A stretch of DNA of 44,736 nucleotides from JANJUB01 sp040081075 (lineage in GTDB: Bacteria; Armatimonadota; Fimbriimonadia; Fimbriimonadales; Fimbriimonadaceae), in the NCBI GenBank assembly GCA_040081075.1, contig JBEBHJ010000026.1:1-44736 (forward strand), written 5' to 3'. The notes beneath the pieces were generated by a model. That model was not told the DNA's origin and did no database searches. It was given only the letters and a program-made list of their open reading frames with translations. Position numbers and translations under genes: made by a program. Positions 25,541 through 33,318 of the stretch are shown here, one piece after another. Each line of letters begins with the position of its first letter. The first letter of the stretch is position 1.

Positions 25541-26243
25541 ATACCACTGCGCCGAATTTCCGGGTCCGCCCCTGGAACTCGCGGATCGCTAAGATGAGTT
25601 CGTTCTCATCAAATTCGGGCCAAGATTTCTGGGTTACGACGATCTCAGCATAAGCAGCTTGCCAAAGTAAGAAATTAGAAATCCTCATTTCGCCCGCTGT
25701 ACGAATCATGAGATCGGGGTCTGGGTGGTGCGGATTGTAAAGGCTTGCCGAAACAAGTTCCTCCGTAATCTCCTCAATCGCCGTGCTTTGAGCAGTGATC
25801 GCCTTGATCGCATCTACAATTTCGGCTCGACCGCCATAGTTCACAGCCAACGTAAAGGTTGTTCCCGTGTTATTTTTTGTCGTTTCGATGCCGGTTCGAA
25901 AGGCTTCCTGCAGCCCCTCTGGAAGGGCACCAATTCGACCACTGACATTCACTCGCACGTTGTTACGATGCATACCCGCGAGTTCGTCGCGGGCGGCCCG
26001 TTCGATCAGCTTCATCAGCCCATCAATCTCATCGGTAGGCCGGCGCCAGTTTTCCGCGGAGAAAGCATAAACCGTGAGGTATCGAATCCCAAGCTCGCTG
26101 CATGCAAGCAAGATTCCACGCAGGGCTCGATATCCTTCGCGATGACCCATGAGCCGGGCCAAGCCCTTTCCCGTCGCCCAGCGCCCGTTTCCATCCATGA
26201 TAATGGCAATATGGGAAGGCAGATTGGCTAGGTCAACGGCCAT
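25539..26243 (-). CDS. uppS: Undecaprenyl diphosphate synthase (isoprenyl transferase)
   Basis: This cis-prenyltransferase builds the C55 lipid carrier for cell wall synthesis. It has IAIIMDGNGRWAT (catalytic Asp), VYAFSAENWRRP, NYGGRAEIVDA, and MIRTAGEMRISNFLLWQAAYAEIV near the end. The start is taken at ATG 26243; an in-frame TTG at 26273, right after frr, is an alternative. It lies in the conserved pyrH-frr-uppS order, all on the minus strand. Confidence 0.94.
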   Translation of the reverse strand: MAVDLANLPSHIAIIMDGNGRWATGKGLARLMGHREGYRALRGILLACSELGIRYLTVYAFSAENWRRPTDEIDGLMKLIERAARDELAGMHRNNVRVNVSGRIGALPEGLQEAFRTGIETTKNNTGTTFTLAVNYGGRAEIVDAIKAITAQSTAIEEITEELVSASLYNPHHPDPDLMIRTAGEMRISNFLLWQAAYAEIVVTQKSWPEFDENELILAIREFQGRTRKFGAVV

Positions 26244-26276
26244 ACCCGCGGCTTTCTCTTGTGTCGAATTCAAACT

Positions 26277-26837
26277 TCAAACTTCCATGAGTTCGGCGTC
26301 TTTCTTCTTCTGAGCGGCGTGAACTTCTTCCACGTATTTGTCGGTTAGCTTCTGAATTTTTGCCTCATACGACTTCAACTCGTCTTCGCTAATCTCTTTG
26401 TTTTTCTGCATCACTTTGTAATGGTCGTTCGCATCTCGGCGAACATTCCGAATGGCGACCGCCCCTTGCTCGGCACGAGCGTTGACCTGCTTCACCATGT
26501 CCTTCCGCCTCTCTTCGGTCATCTGCGGGAAGTTCAGCCGAATGCCGTTTGAGTCCGTGGTTGGCGTAATCCCAAGATCGCTCTTCATAATCGCGCGCTC
26601 TATCAACGCCACCAACGACTTATCGTAAGGTTGAATCAGCAACTGGCGGGGCTCAGGAATTGAAACGTTTGCAACTTGAGAAACCGGCGTGTCGGTGCCG
26701 TAATAGTCGACATGAACTCGCTCAAGCACGGCCGTTGTCGCGCGACCAGTGCGGTAGGTAGAAAAATCATGGACCATCACTTCGATGGCGTGCTTCATGC
26801 GCTTCTCGGCGTCAACGAGGGTTTCTTCAGGTGTCAT
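26277..26837 (-). CDS. frr: Ribosome recycling factor
   Basis: The 186-residue protein splits post-termination ribosomes together with EF-G. The start is ATG 26837 (MTPEETLVDAEKRMKHAIEV). An upstream TTG at 26855 adds non-family residues. Diagnostic segments are FSTYRTGRATTAVLERVHVDYYG, VSIPEPRQLLIQPYDKS, RLNFPQMTEERRKDMVKQV and VRRDANDHYK. A TATACT box lies only a few bases before the ATG, so a leaderless transcript is possible. Confidence 0.95.
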   Translation of the reverse strand: MTPEETLVDAEKRMKHAIEVMVHDFSTYRTGRATTAVLERVHVDYYGTDTPVSQVANVSIPEPRQLLIQPYDKSLVALIERAIMKSDLGITPTTDSNGIRLNFPQMTEERRKDMVKQVNARAEQGAVAIRNVRRDANDHYKVMQKNKEISEDELKSYEAKIQKLTDKYVEEVHAAQKKKDAELMEV

Positions 26838-26875
26838 AGATTTAGTATAGTTCAAGTACGAGTTTCAAGTGGAGA

Positions 26876-27604
26876 TTAGTCTCCGCCAACAAGAGTTCCA
26901 ACGGCTTCGCCTTGACACGCTCGCAACAGCGCTCCCGACTGGTTAAAATCAAGAACGACCAGAGGCAAGTTGTTCTCCCGGCACATCGTGAAGGCTGTCA
27001 TGTCTGCAACCTTAAGCCTCTTTGAAATCGCTTCGGAGAAGTCCAGCGTTTCATAGCGAACAGCATCATCAAACTTGTGCGGGTCCTTGTCATAAACTCC
27101 GTCAACGTTGGTTGCTTTAACCATCACTTCAGCTTCAATCTCAAGCGCTCGAAGCACGGCTGCCGTATCGGTGGTGAAGTAAGGGTTTCCGGTGCCGCAC
27201 GCGAAAATCACTACGCGGTCTTTCTCCAGATGACGCATGGCCCGGCGTCTAATGAACGATTCCGCAACCTGGGAAACGCCAATCGCGCTTTGAACACGGC
27301 TTTGTGCGCCCGCCTTTTCGATGGCTGATTGCAATGCCAGCGCATTCATCAACGTGCCCAGCATGCCCATCTGGTCCGCCACGGTTCGATCAATTCCGCC
27401 GGTCGCCGAGAAGGCTTCGCCTCGAACAAAATTGCCGCCGCCTACCACAATAGCGGATTGTATGCCTTCCCGGTGAATCGAAACGACTTCATCCGCGATG
27501 TAGTTGAGGGTCTTGATATCCAGTCCAAATCCCTGACCGCCAGAAAGCGCCTCCCCGCTTAACTTCAACAAGATTCTTCGGTAAGCGCGTCGTTCGATAG
27601 CCAA
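26876..27604 (-). CDS. pyrH: Uridylate kinase
   Basis: The amino-acid-kinase-family protein starts its domain with YRRILLKLSGEALSGGQGF and contains SAIVVGGGNFVRG, DQMGMLGTLMNALALQSA, CGTGNPYFTTDTAAVLRALE and KATNVDGVYDKDP. It phosphorylates UMP for pyrimidine synthesis. No ATG fits. The open frame extends to a TTG at 27616 that sits inside the T-run of an upstream terminator, whereas the TTG at 27604 has GAGG at ideal spacing, so I place the start there. frr follows. Confidence 0.93.
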   Translation of the reverse strand: MAIERRAYRRILLKLSGEALSGGQGFGLDIKTLNYIADEVVSIHREGIQSAIVVGGGNFVRGEAFSATGGIDRTVADQMGMLGTLMNALALQSAIEKAGAQSRVQSAIGVSQVAESFIRRRAMRHLEKDRVVIFACGTGNPYFTTDTAAVLRALEIEAEVMVKATNVDGVYDKDPHKFDDAVRYETLDFSEAISKRLKVADMTAFTMCRENNLPLVVLDFNQSGALLRACQGEAVGTLVGGD

Positions 27605-27613
27605 TTTGTGCCT

Positions 27614-27644
27614 CAAAAAAAGCTCGCGGGTTTAAGGCGAGCTT
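27614..27644 (-). terminator. Rho-independent terminator between ribE and pyrH
   Basis: AAGCTCGC and GCGAGCTT (27620-27627/27637-27644, perfect 8 bp, loop 9) are followed on the minus strand by a run of seven T. It ends the ribE transcript. The T-run reaches to within 10 bases of the pyrH start, so pyrH needs its own promoter or read-through. Confidence 0.88.
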
Positions 27645-27662
27645 CAATCAATAAGATACCCG

Positions 27663-28238
27663 TCATGCGGTGGGCGAGTTTACTGCAACCATTCGCTGAA
27701 CATGCTTTGCGAGCATGTCAAACTCGAGGTTCACCGAATCGCCCTTGGCTTTATTGCATAGATTGGTGTGCATAAGCGTATGAGGAATTACCCAAACATC
27801 AAAGACATTCCCCCGCGGCTCCACGACGGTCAAACTGATTCCGTCAACGGCAATCGAGCCCTTTGAACTCACCAAGGGCTGGAAAATCTCAGGAAACTCA
27901 AACGTAAAGAGCGAAGGATCTTGAATATCTACGATTCGACCTACCCCGTCAACGTGTCCCTGCACAAAGTGGCCGCCAAGACGGTCGTTGGCTCTCATCG
28001 CCCGCTCGATGTTGACACTCGTCACCTGTCCGGTCGTGGTTAGTCGCACGGTCTCCTCGCTCAGATCAAAATCCAAAAGCGCACCGTCGAAGTTGACCAC
28101 TGTAAGACAGCACCCATTTATGGAAATACTCTCACCGATGACGATAGGGTCATCGGCGGGGAACTGAGCGCGTATCTGCAGCCTTCCCTGCGTAAACGAC
28201 GAAACTTCTCCAACTTGCTGAACGATGCCTGTGAACAT
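27663..28238 (-). CDS. ribE: Riboflavin synthase, alpha subunit
   Basis: The 191-residue enzyme converts two lumazine molecules to riboflavin. It shows the two-fold repeat of lumazine-binding barrels: MFTGIVQQVG with SISINGCCLTVV in the first half, and GGHFVQGHVDGVG with SIAVDGISLTVV in the second. The length is slightly under the usual 200. The start lies 1 bp after the rodA stop, so it is probably in the rodA transcript. The strong terminator downstream ends the unit. Confidence 0.94.
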   Translation of the reverse strand: MFTGIVQQVGEVSSFTQGRLQIRAQFPADDPIVIGESISINGCCLTVVNFDGALLDFDLSEETVRLTTTGQVTSVNIERAMRANDRLGGHFVQGHVDGVGRIVDIQDPSLFTFEFPEIFQPLVSSKGSIAVDGISLTVVEPRGNVFDVWVIPHTLMHTNLCNKAKGDSVNLEFDMLAKHVQRMVAVNSPTA

Positions 28239-28239
28239 G

Positions 28240-29376
28240 TTAAAACTTGGCGACCGCCTCTCTCGACTTGATGTTCAAGGCGAGTCCCACACAAGCAAGG
28301 CAAAGCCAAAGCGCCGTGCCCCCTGAACTCATGAACGGCAACCACAAGCCCACCACGGGCAAGATGCGTAGCACCATCCCAAGGTTGACGACGGTATGGA
28401 ACACAAAGATCATCAGGACTCCTCCCAGCAACCCTTTGTGAAAATGCTCATCAGATCGCAACATGATCAACCAGATGCGGAAAAAGAAAAAACCGTAAGT
28501 AAGCAGGAGCAGCGTGCAACCGATCAAGCCGCCTTCCTCGCCCAAGACAGTTATAATGAAGTCCGTTTGCGCTGCCGGCACGTAGTTAGCGGCGGTCAGG
28601 TCCCCTTTCTTCCATCCCTTGCCCGTTAGTCCGCCACTTCCAATTGCCGTGAGCCCGTGTTCAACCTGATAGCCATTTTTTGAGGAATCGGGCCTTAAAA
28701 GGCCCTTGATGCGATCAAGCTGATATGGGCTTAGAATCCCTGGAACAGAGATCGCGATGGCGAGCGCGAGAATTCCGGAGATGATCGCCGTAAACGCATA
28801 CTTGCCCGGCGATCCCATCACCAACGAAACGGTCAACCACGTTGCAAAAATCGCGAGTGTTGCCCCCAAGTGGGGCTGTATGAACACAAGGGCCATCGGC
28901 AACGCGACATGGAGGAAGCTGATGAAGAACGTTCGACCCATCTTGATCTCTTCCTTTCGCCGAGTCGCCCAAAAACCAGCCAGCGTAACCACGATGAGAA
29001 GTTTTGACAATTCGCTAGGCTGGAACTGGAAGGAACCGACCACCAGCCAGCGCTGAGCGTCACCTCCCCTCGCCGTCCCCGCCTTCATCACTACCAGCAG
29101 GAGAGCAACGTTGACCCAATATAAAAATGGATAGAACTTTCGGAGCGTAGCGGTTTTAGTAGTGAGAAAGACCAAAAACGGAACTGACCCCACGACGAGA
29201 AACTCAAATTGCCGCTTGAAATAGGTCGACTTGGTCCCGTAGTCGATGCTCATCAGTGAAAGCATGCCAAACCCTAACAAGGCACACGTGGCCAATATGA
29301 GCCACCAATCGTAGTGAGTAACGGCTCGAAACAGTTGGGTAGTTCGGGCTGGTTTAAGGCTTGTTGTTGCGGCCAT
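28240..29376 (-). CDS. rodA: Rod shape-determining SEDS glycosyltransferase, RodA/FtsW family
   Basis: The 378-residue polytopic protein is a peptidoglycan polymerase of the SEDS family with about ten membrane segments. Motifs are RWLVVGSFQFQPSELSKL, FIQPHLGATLAIFATWL, GGLTGKGWKKGD, the catalytic-loop region AQTDFIITVLGEEGGLIGC (conserved Asp) and LPFMSSGGTALW. It is closer to RodA than FtsW in the loops. It sits between ribE and four small exported genes, with no mreB or pbp2 gene beside it. Confidence 0.9.
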   Translation of the reverse strand: MAATTSLKPARTTQLFRAVTHYDWWLILATCALLGFGMLSLMSIDYGTKSTYFKRQFEFLVVGSVPFLVFLTTKTATLRKFYPFLYWVNVALLLVVMKAGTARGGDAQRWLVVGSFQFQPSELSKLLIVVTLAGFWATRRKEEIKMGRTFFISFLHVALPMALVFIQPHLGATLAIFATWLTVSLVMGSPGKYAFTAIISGILALAIAISVPGILSPYQLDRIKGLLRPDSSKNGYQVEHGLTAIGSGGLTGKGWKKGDLTAANYVPAAQTDFIITVLGEEGGLIGCTLLLLTYGFFFFRIWLIMLRSDEHFHKGLLGGVLMIFVFHTVVNLGMVLRILPVVGLWLPFMSSGGTALWLCLACVGLALNIKSREAVAKF

Positions 29377-29379
29377 GGC

Positions 29380-30027
29380 CTACTCCTGCGGGTCTTTGGG
29401 TCCCACTTTCGCCGGTCTCCGCATGATCGCGGTGCCATACGTTCGTTTGACGATTCCCTTGCCCGCGGCAAACCAAAACTCTAGCTTGCTCTCGCGTGGT
29501 TTTGAAACACCAGACTCCACCTCTAAGGCAACCGTTATCTTCACCGTTTCGAGCCCAGCAACGCCATCTTGGCTCAAATTGTCAAGTGAAGAAGTGATAG
29601 TTGCCTTCGCTTTTCTCTCGATTGAGGCGCTGGTCTGGACCCCACTCCACTCCCAGCTGTCTTTTATGCTCATCGGAAAGCCAATAAGCTTGATCGGAGG
29701 ATTGTAAGTCTCGACGAGTTCGACGAGGCTGAAAGCCTCCGGTTGCAAATCATATTTCTCGGTCTCAAGCACCGTATCATGGTTCACACTTTCAAAAATC
29801 ACCAAGCTCCCCTCCTTCTTCACTCTCATGACGACCGGGATCTCGGTGTCACTCATCGAAAGGATCACGTTCGGAGAATAGAGAGCGCCGGGATTAAAGA
29901 TCGCCGACGATTTGATCTCCTTTGCTCCCGTCGACGTCGAAGGGGGCCGGCAACCTGAGGGCAGCACCAGCCCGGTCAAGACGGCAGCATACAACAAGGT
30001 CATTGACTTCGAGTGGTCAGTTACCAT
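29380..30027 (-). CDS. Exported hypothetical protein, member 1 of a tandem family
   Basis: The 215-residue product has a hydrophobic N-terminus; from Met9 it is MTLLYAAVLTGLVLPSGC, which could be a lipoprotein signal. The frame overlaps the upstream gene by 7 bp (ATGGTAA). The body is beta-rich (FNPGALYSPNVILSM, VVMRVKKEGSLVIFES, VKITVALEVESG) and ends with a KGIVKRTYGTAIM strand. This shares the small-gain strand after a KG/VG motif with the three genes upstream. No function is recognised; family membership with its neighbours is inferred from these shared features. Confidence 0.6.
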   Translation of the reverse strand: MVTDHSKSMTLLYAAVLTGLVLPSGCRPPSTSTGAKEIKSSAIFNPGALYSPNVILSMSDTEIPVVMRVKKEGSLVIFESVNHDTVLETEKYDLQPEAFSLVELVETYNPPIKLIGFPMSIKDSWEWSGVQTSASIERKAKATITSSLDNLSQDGVAGLETVKITVALEVESGVSKPRESKLEFWFAAGKGIVKRTYGTAIMRRPAKVGPKDPQE

Positions 30028-30623
30028 CCTGCTCCAGCAATGCGAACGAGCTTCACTTCTCGTTGAGTCTTTGTTCGCTTCGTTTGCTGTATCTCCTTCA
30101 TTTCAATTAATCCGACTTGGTAACCATAAACGGCTACCTGACTCAATTTTACGGCAAGCACATCCTCGCCCATCGTCCCGCTCACTTCGAGTGTCAGCGT
30201 TTCCACTTCCTTGCCTTGAATCGTGCGTTTTGCTCCTGGCCGGCTGACACATGTCATTACGACGTTTGCTCCCGTATCTTGGAAACGCCAAGACCACTTG
30301 GTTTCTTTGTTTGATTCCTTAAGGATAGCCCGAAGGGGTAGAACCTTTGATTCATCAAAAATCGCGTAGTGATAAACCCCATCATCGTCGTAAGAAAAGA
30401 AGTTTGTGTCGAGCTTTTTGCCCGATGATGTGGTGACGACTGGAACAACCCCTTGTTGGTCTATCATCCTTCCAGGCATCACTTCCTCGATGGTCTCTAG
30501 CGCCGATTTGTCTTGGGTCGTCATGTACGAACGTTTCAGCCCCGGAACTAAACCAAAGAACGCGGCTGCTCTAGGCACAGGCGTTTGCCCATGCAGTAAC
30601 CCCGCGACAATCGCCGCGATCAC
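30021..30623 (-). CDS. Exported hypothetical protein, member 2 of a tandem family
   Basis: The frame starts at a GTG that overlaps the preceding stop (GTGA). The 200-residue product has a short hydrophobic signal-like start (VIAAIVAGLLHG), then FFGLVPGLKRSYMTT, an aromatic/strand segment (FFSYDDDGVYHYAIFD), TKWSWRFQDTGANVVMTC and VYGYQVGLIEMKEI near the end. The W-x-W/F strand followed by a late VGL-x-x-M strand parallels the next two genes. I recognise no named domain. Coupled translation with its neighbours suggests one operon. Confidence 0.6.
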   Translation of the reverse strand: MIAAIVAGLLHGQTPVPRAAAFFGLVPGLKRSYMTTQDKSALETIEEVMPGRMIDQQGVVPVVTTSSGKKLDTNFFSYDDDGVYHYAIFDESKVLPLRAILKESNKETKWSWRFQDTGANVVMTCVSRPGAKRTIQGKEVETLTLEVSGTMGEDVLAVKLSQVAVYGYQVGLIEMKEIQQTKRTKTQREVKLVRIAGAGW

Positions 30624-31336
30624 TTTACCGCTCTCATCTCTTGCTGTTGGGACTTGCCTTGCGCATCAACAGTTTTGATAATGAGCTTGACCATTCCAAT
30701 CCCCTTTACCATCCAGGCGGTAAGAGTCGCGGAAGTCTTAGTTGTGCCTTGAGTCAACTTGGCCGTGCTCACCATTTTGAGGGCATCAAACTTGCCTAAT
30801 GGGACCGTGACCGATTCGATGCCCGCAATCTTGTTGGTCATCGAGTCGATTGTGAAACTGTCGGTTTTCAGTGGCTTTCCCATTGCCCAAGATTTGCCTG
30901 AGGATACATTGGCTGGCATTTCAAGTTGAGGTTCATCAATGGGCTTACCCAACATGGCCGTGCCGTAGATTCCCGACTTGTCGGCGTAAAGTTCGCTCGT
31001 TGCCCCGAAGTTTTCGCTGATCTGACCTCCGTAGATTTGGTTGAAGTAAAGCTTTCCATTCTTAACTTCCTTCAGCTCAAATGACAGTTCTCCCGTTTTC
31101 TTATCCTGGCCCGGCTGTATGAGTTCAACTTTGACGGGCTCCTTTCGATCAAGGCCGTAGAATGCGTATCCCTCTGTCTTGATTTCATCGGGGATTACGA
31201 GCTCGGTTTTCGCGGGCTCAGCCGTTTTAGTTGTCGTATCGGTCTTAACTTCAGGCTCAGTCGTTTTCGGTCTCTCGGCCGTTTGGCACCCGAGTACCGT
31301 TCCCGCGACGATCAATAGGAGGGACAGCTTCTTCAT
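30620..31336 (-). CDS. Lipoprotein, member 3 of a tandem family
   Basis: The 238-residue product has a clear lipoprotein signal, MKKLSLLLIVAGTVLGC (Cys at 17), then a Thr/Lys/Glu-rich linker (~18-50). The globular part reads YAFYGLDRKEPVKVEL, GKLYFNQIYGGQIS, SSGKSWAMGKPLK, and ends with ATLTAWMVKGIGMVKLIIKT. The KGIGMVK strand is the shared end motif of this cluster. It lies outside the cytoplasm on a lipid anchor. No enzyme motif is visible. Confidence 0.68.
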   Translation of the reverse strand: MKKLSLLLIVAGTVLGCQTAERPKTTEPEVKTDTTTKTAEPAKTELVIPDEIKTEGYAFYGLDRKEPVKVELIQPGQDKKTGELSFELKEVKNGKLYFNQIYGGQISENFGATSELYADKSGIYGTAMLGKPIDEPQLEMPANVSSGKSWAMGKPLKTDSFTIDSMTNKIAGIESVTVPLGKFDALKMVSTAKLTQGTTKTSATLTAWMVKGIGMVKLIIKTVDAQGKSQQQEMRAVK

Positions 31337-31345
31337 ATCAATAAG

Positions 31346-32083
31346 TTACTTCACTGTGACCTGTAAAAGCTCCAACTTTTCTGTTCTTGCTCCGTTTTCG
31401 GCCTTAAATGTCTGCATAAACTTAACGAGACCCACTTTTGGGCTAAAGAAAGAGGTCGTGATTTGCGTGCCTTGCTCGCCCTTGGGGCCAGTCACCTTGG
31501 ATTCGGTGTTGAAGCGGTAAGCCGAATACTGTCCAGCTTTCGTGTCAACGACAACAGGACCCTGGGTGGTCGTGACGGAATCGATGGTGCTTTGACCGAA
31601 GCCGGTTGTACCTGTTCCTTTCCAAGGAACCTTGACTGGATTGTCCGCATCAATTTTCAGCGGGAAGGGTGCAACTAGCTGAGCCGGCACAAAGGACTGC
31701 TTCGTCGCGCCAGATTGGACCGAAAGCTGGTAGATACCTGTCGTCGTGACCCTCCAAACTTGAGTTGAGAGCACCACATCTTCATTCAACAGCTCTAGAG
31801 TCACTTCGTTGCCTCCATCAATTGGGGTTACGGATTTGATTTTGAATCCATACTTGGTGTCTTGGTTAACTGCCTTTCCGCCCACCACTGTCGAGCTCGT
31901 GAGTTGGTACTGCCACATGTTATCAACAGTTGCGGGGAACAAGCTAGCTTCTTCACCGGGGTTAATCGCCACGGGTGATACCGACTTGATGGGTTTTGGC
32001 GTATATGCTCCGCTAGACGAGCCCGATCCGCACCCGAAAATCGGAATCGCACAGGCAATAAAAAGAATAGTTGAAGTTTTCAT
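31346..32083 (-). CDS. Lipoprotein, member 4 of a tandem family
   Basis: The 245-residue product has a lipoprotein signal MKTSTILFIACAIPIFGC (Cys at 18) and a Ser/Gly linker. The folded part starts NPGEEASLFPATVDNMWQYQ, where the N-x-W-x-Y strand resembles the opening of exported DUF3108-like domains. It continues VTLELLNEDVVL, GQYSAYRFNTESKV and ends TTSFFSPKVGLVKFMQTF. The VGLVK strand matches the other members. The start overlaps the SecD-like gene stop by ATGA, so translation is coupled. Confidence 0.68.
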   Translation of the reverse strand: MKTSTILFIACAIPIFGCGSGSSSGAYTPKPIKSVSPVAINPGEEASLFPATVDNMWQYQLTSSTVVGGKAVNQDTKYGFKIKSVTPIDGGNEVTLELLNEDVVLSTQVWRVTTTGIYQLSVQSGATKQSFVPAQLVAPFPLKIDADNPVKVPWKGTGTTGFGQSTIDSVTTTQGPVVVDTKAGQYSAYRFNTESKVTGPKGEQGTQITTSFFSPKVGLVKFMQTFKAENGARTEKLELLQVTVK

Positions 32084-33246
32084 GGTTTTTGAGTTTTGTG
32101 ATTGAGAAAATCTGCGGCCTCATTAACAAGGCCCTTTTCTGGAATCTGAGAGATACTGATTTCGCTTCGTGGCAACTCGTGCTTTACCCGCGGCGCCGCG
32201 ATTGCAATGCCATCGTGGATAACGAGGAGCTGAGTTCGATTTTGACTAGATTCCTTGCCCGCCACCACGATTCCCCGCCGACTGTATTGCCACATCCGTT
32301 TGCGTCCTTCATCCGTTAGATTCAGGATTAGGTTGTATAGTTTCCGACCCCGCTTGTCCGTAAGCTCCACAACCTCGGCGTTTTCAACAAAATCTTCGGT
32401 TAGCACGACATTTGAATTCTCGAGAATCCGGGTTGGGTTGGGGGCGAACTGTTTCGCGAGAAGGTCGGCATCAATGCGATCTTTAAGGGCGCCAGCGATG
32501 TCCTGCTTAGCTCTTGGATCATCGGCGATGCGCTGCGCCTCCTGTAAATAAAAGCCTCGAATCATGTTCGAAGTGGGAGCAACTTCTTCCTTGTAATGCT
32601 CAACCACAGCCTTCGAAAATTCGGCTCGAAACGGCATTTTGATAGGCGCTTGCATCTTGGTGATTTTCCCCCCTACTGACACCGAAATAGGCACTGTGGC
32701 TTCCACAACAATGCCGTCCCGAAGTGCGTTGGGTCGTATCTCCGCAAGAGGTGTGCCATCAAGGTGAACATTTAGATTTTGTTCGAGTTTTAGCTTAAGT
32801 GCAGCGTCTCCGGCGAGTGCCTTGCTCAAGTCGCTGGCTGTCCAAATGGTTTCTGCAGCGGGCATCTCGGCGTTCCTCAATGCATCATTGAGGGCCGTGA
32901 CTAGTCGGCCCAACGCCGCCTCGTTCCCTTGCATGGATTCCAGCATATCTCTCAGGGGAACGCGTCGCTTGCTGGCTAATGATTGCTCACTTGTGGCGCT
33001 TTCAATGTCGTCACCACCAAAATCGACGTCCTTTTCCAGCTCAACTAACTGAGCTACCTGGTTCGCGACGAGAACCTTGTAGCCTTTGCCTGTGTCAACG
33101 CCAACAATCGTAAACTTGCCCGGCTTCAGCTCGGGAAAAACCAAGTTATCGACGACTCTCGCCGAATAGGCTTGCCACCCAAAATAAGCCGCACTTGCCA
33201 ACGCAAGTCCGCCGATCGCAATTTTATGGGATCCTCGAAGTTTCAT
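32080..33246 (-). CDS. Single-pass protein with SecD P1-head-like C-terminal domain
   Basis: The 388-residue product has one N-terminal membrane segment (IAIGGLALASAAYFGWQAYS, ~9-28) and then about 350 residues outside. The last ~110 residues (EDFVENAEVVELTDKRGRKL, NLTDEGRKRMWQYSRRG, QLLVIHDGIAIAAPRVKHEL, SISQIPEKGLVNEAADFLN) match the first periplasmic head subdomain of SecD: the G-x-F-x-x-x-T strand, DG-x-x-x-AP and IS-x-x-x-x-x-E-A pattern. The RND membrane domain of SecD is absent. The central helical region (~95-260) is unrecognised. Neighbours are lipoproteins and an ABC exporter, which hints at an export or lipoprotein-handling role (inference). Confidence 0.6.
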   Translation of the reverse strand: MKLRGSHKIAIGGLALASAAYFGWQAYSARVVDNLVFPELKPGKFTIVGVDTGKGYKVLVANQVAQLVELEKDVDFGGDDIESATSEQSLASKRRVPLRDMLESMQGNEAALGRLVTALNDALRNAEMPAAETIWTASDLSKALAGDAALKLKLEQNLNVHLDGTPLAEIRPNALRDGIVVEATVPISVSVGGKITKMQAPIKMPFRAEFSKAVVEHYKEEVAPTSNMIRGFYLQEAQRIADDPRAKQDIAGALKDRIDADLLAKQFAPNPTRILENSNVVLTEDFVENAEVVELTDKRGRKLYNLILNLTDEGRKRMWQYSRRGIVVAGKESSQNRTQLLVIHDGIAIAAPRVKHELPRSEISISQIPEKGLVNEAADFLNHKTQKP

Positions 33247-33318
33247 CTATTCAATCACCACACTCGTTCCACGAGCTTTAACAAGAAGCGAATGCGACTA
33301 GTGCCCAAATTCTACCAG

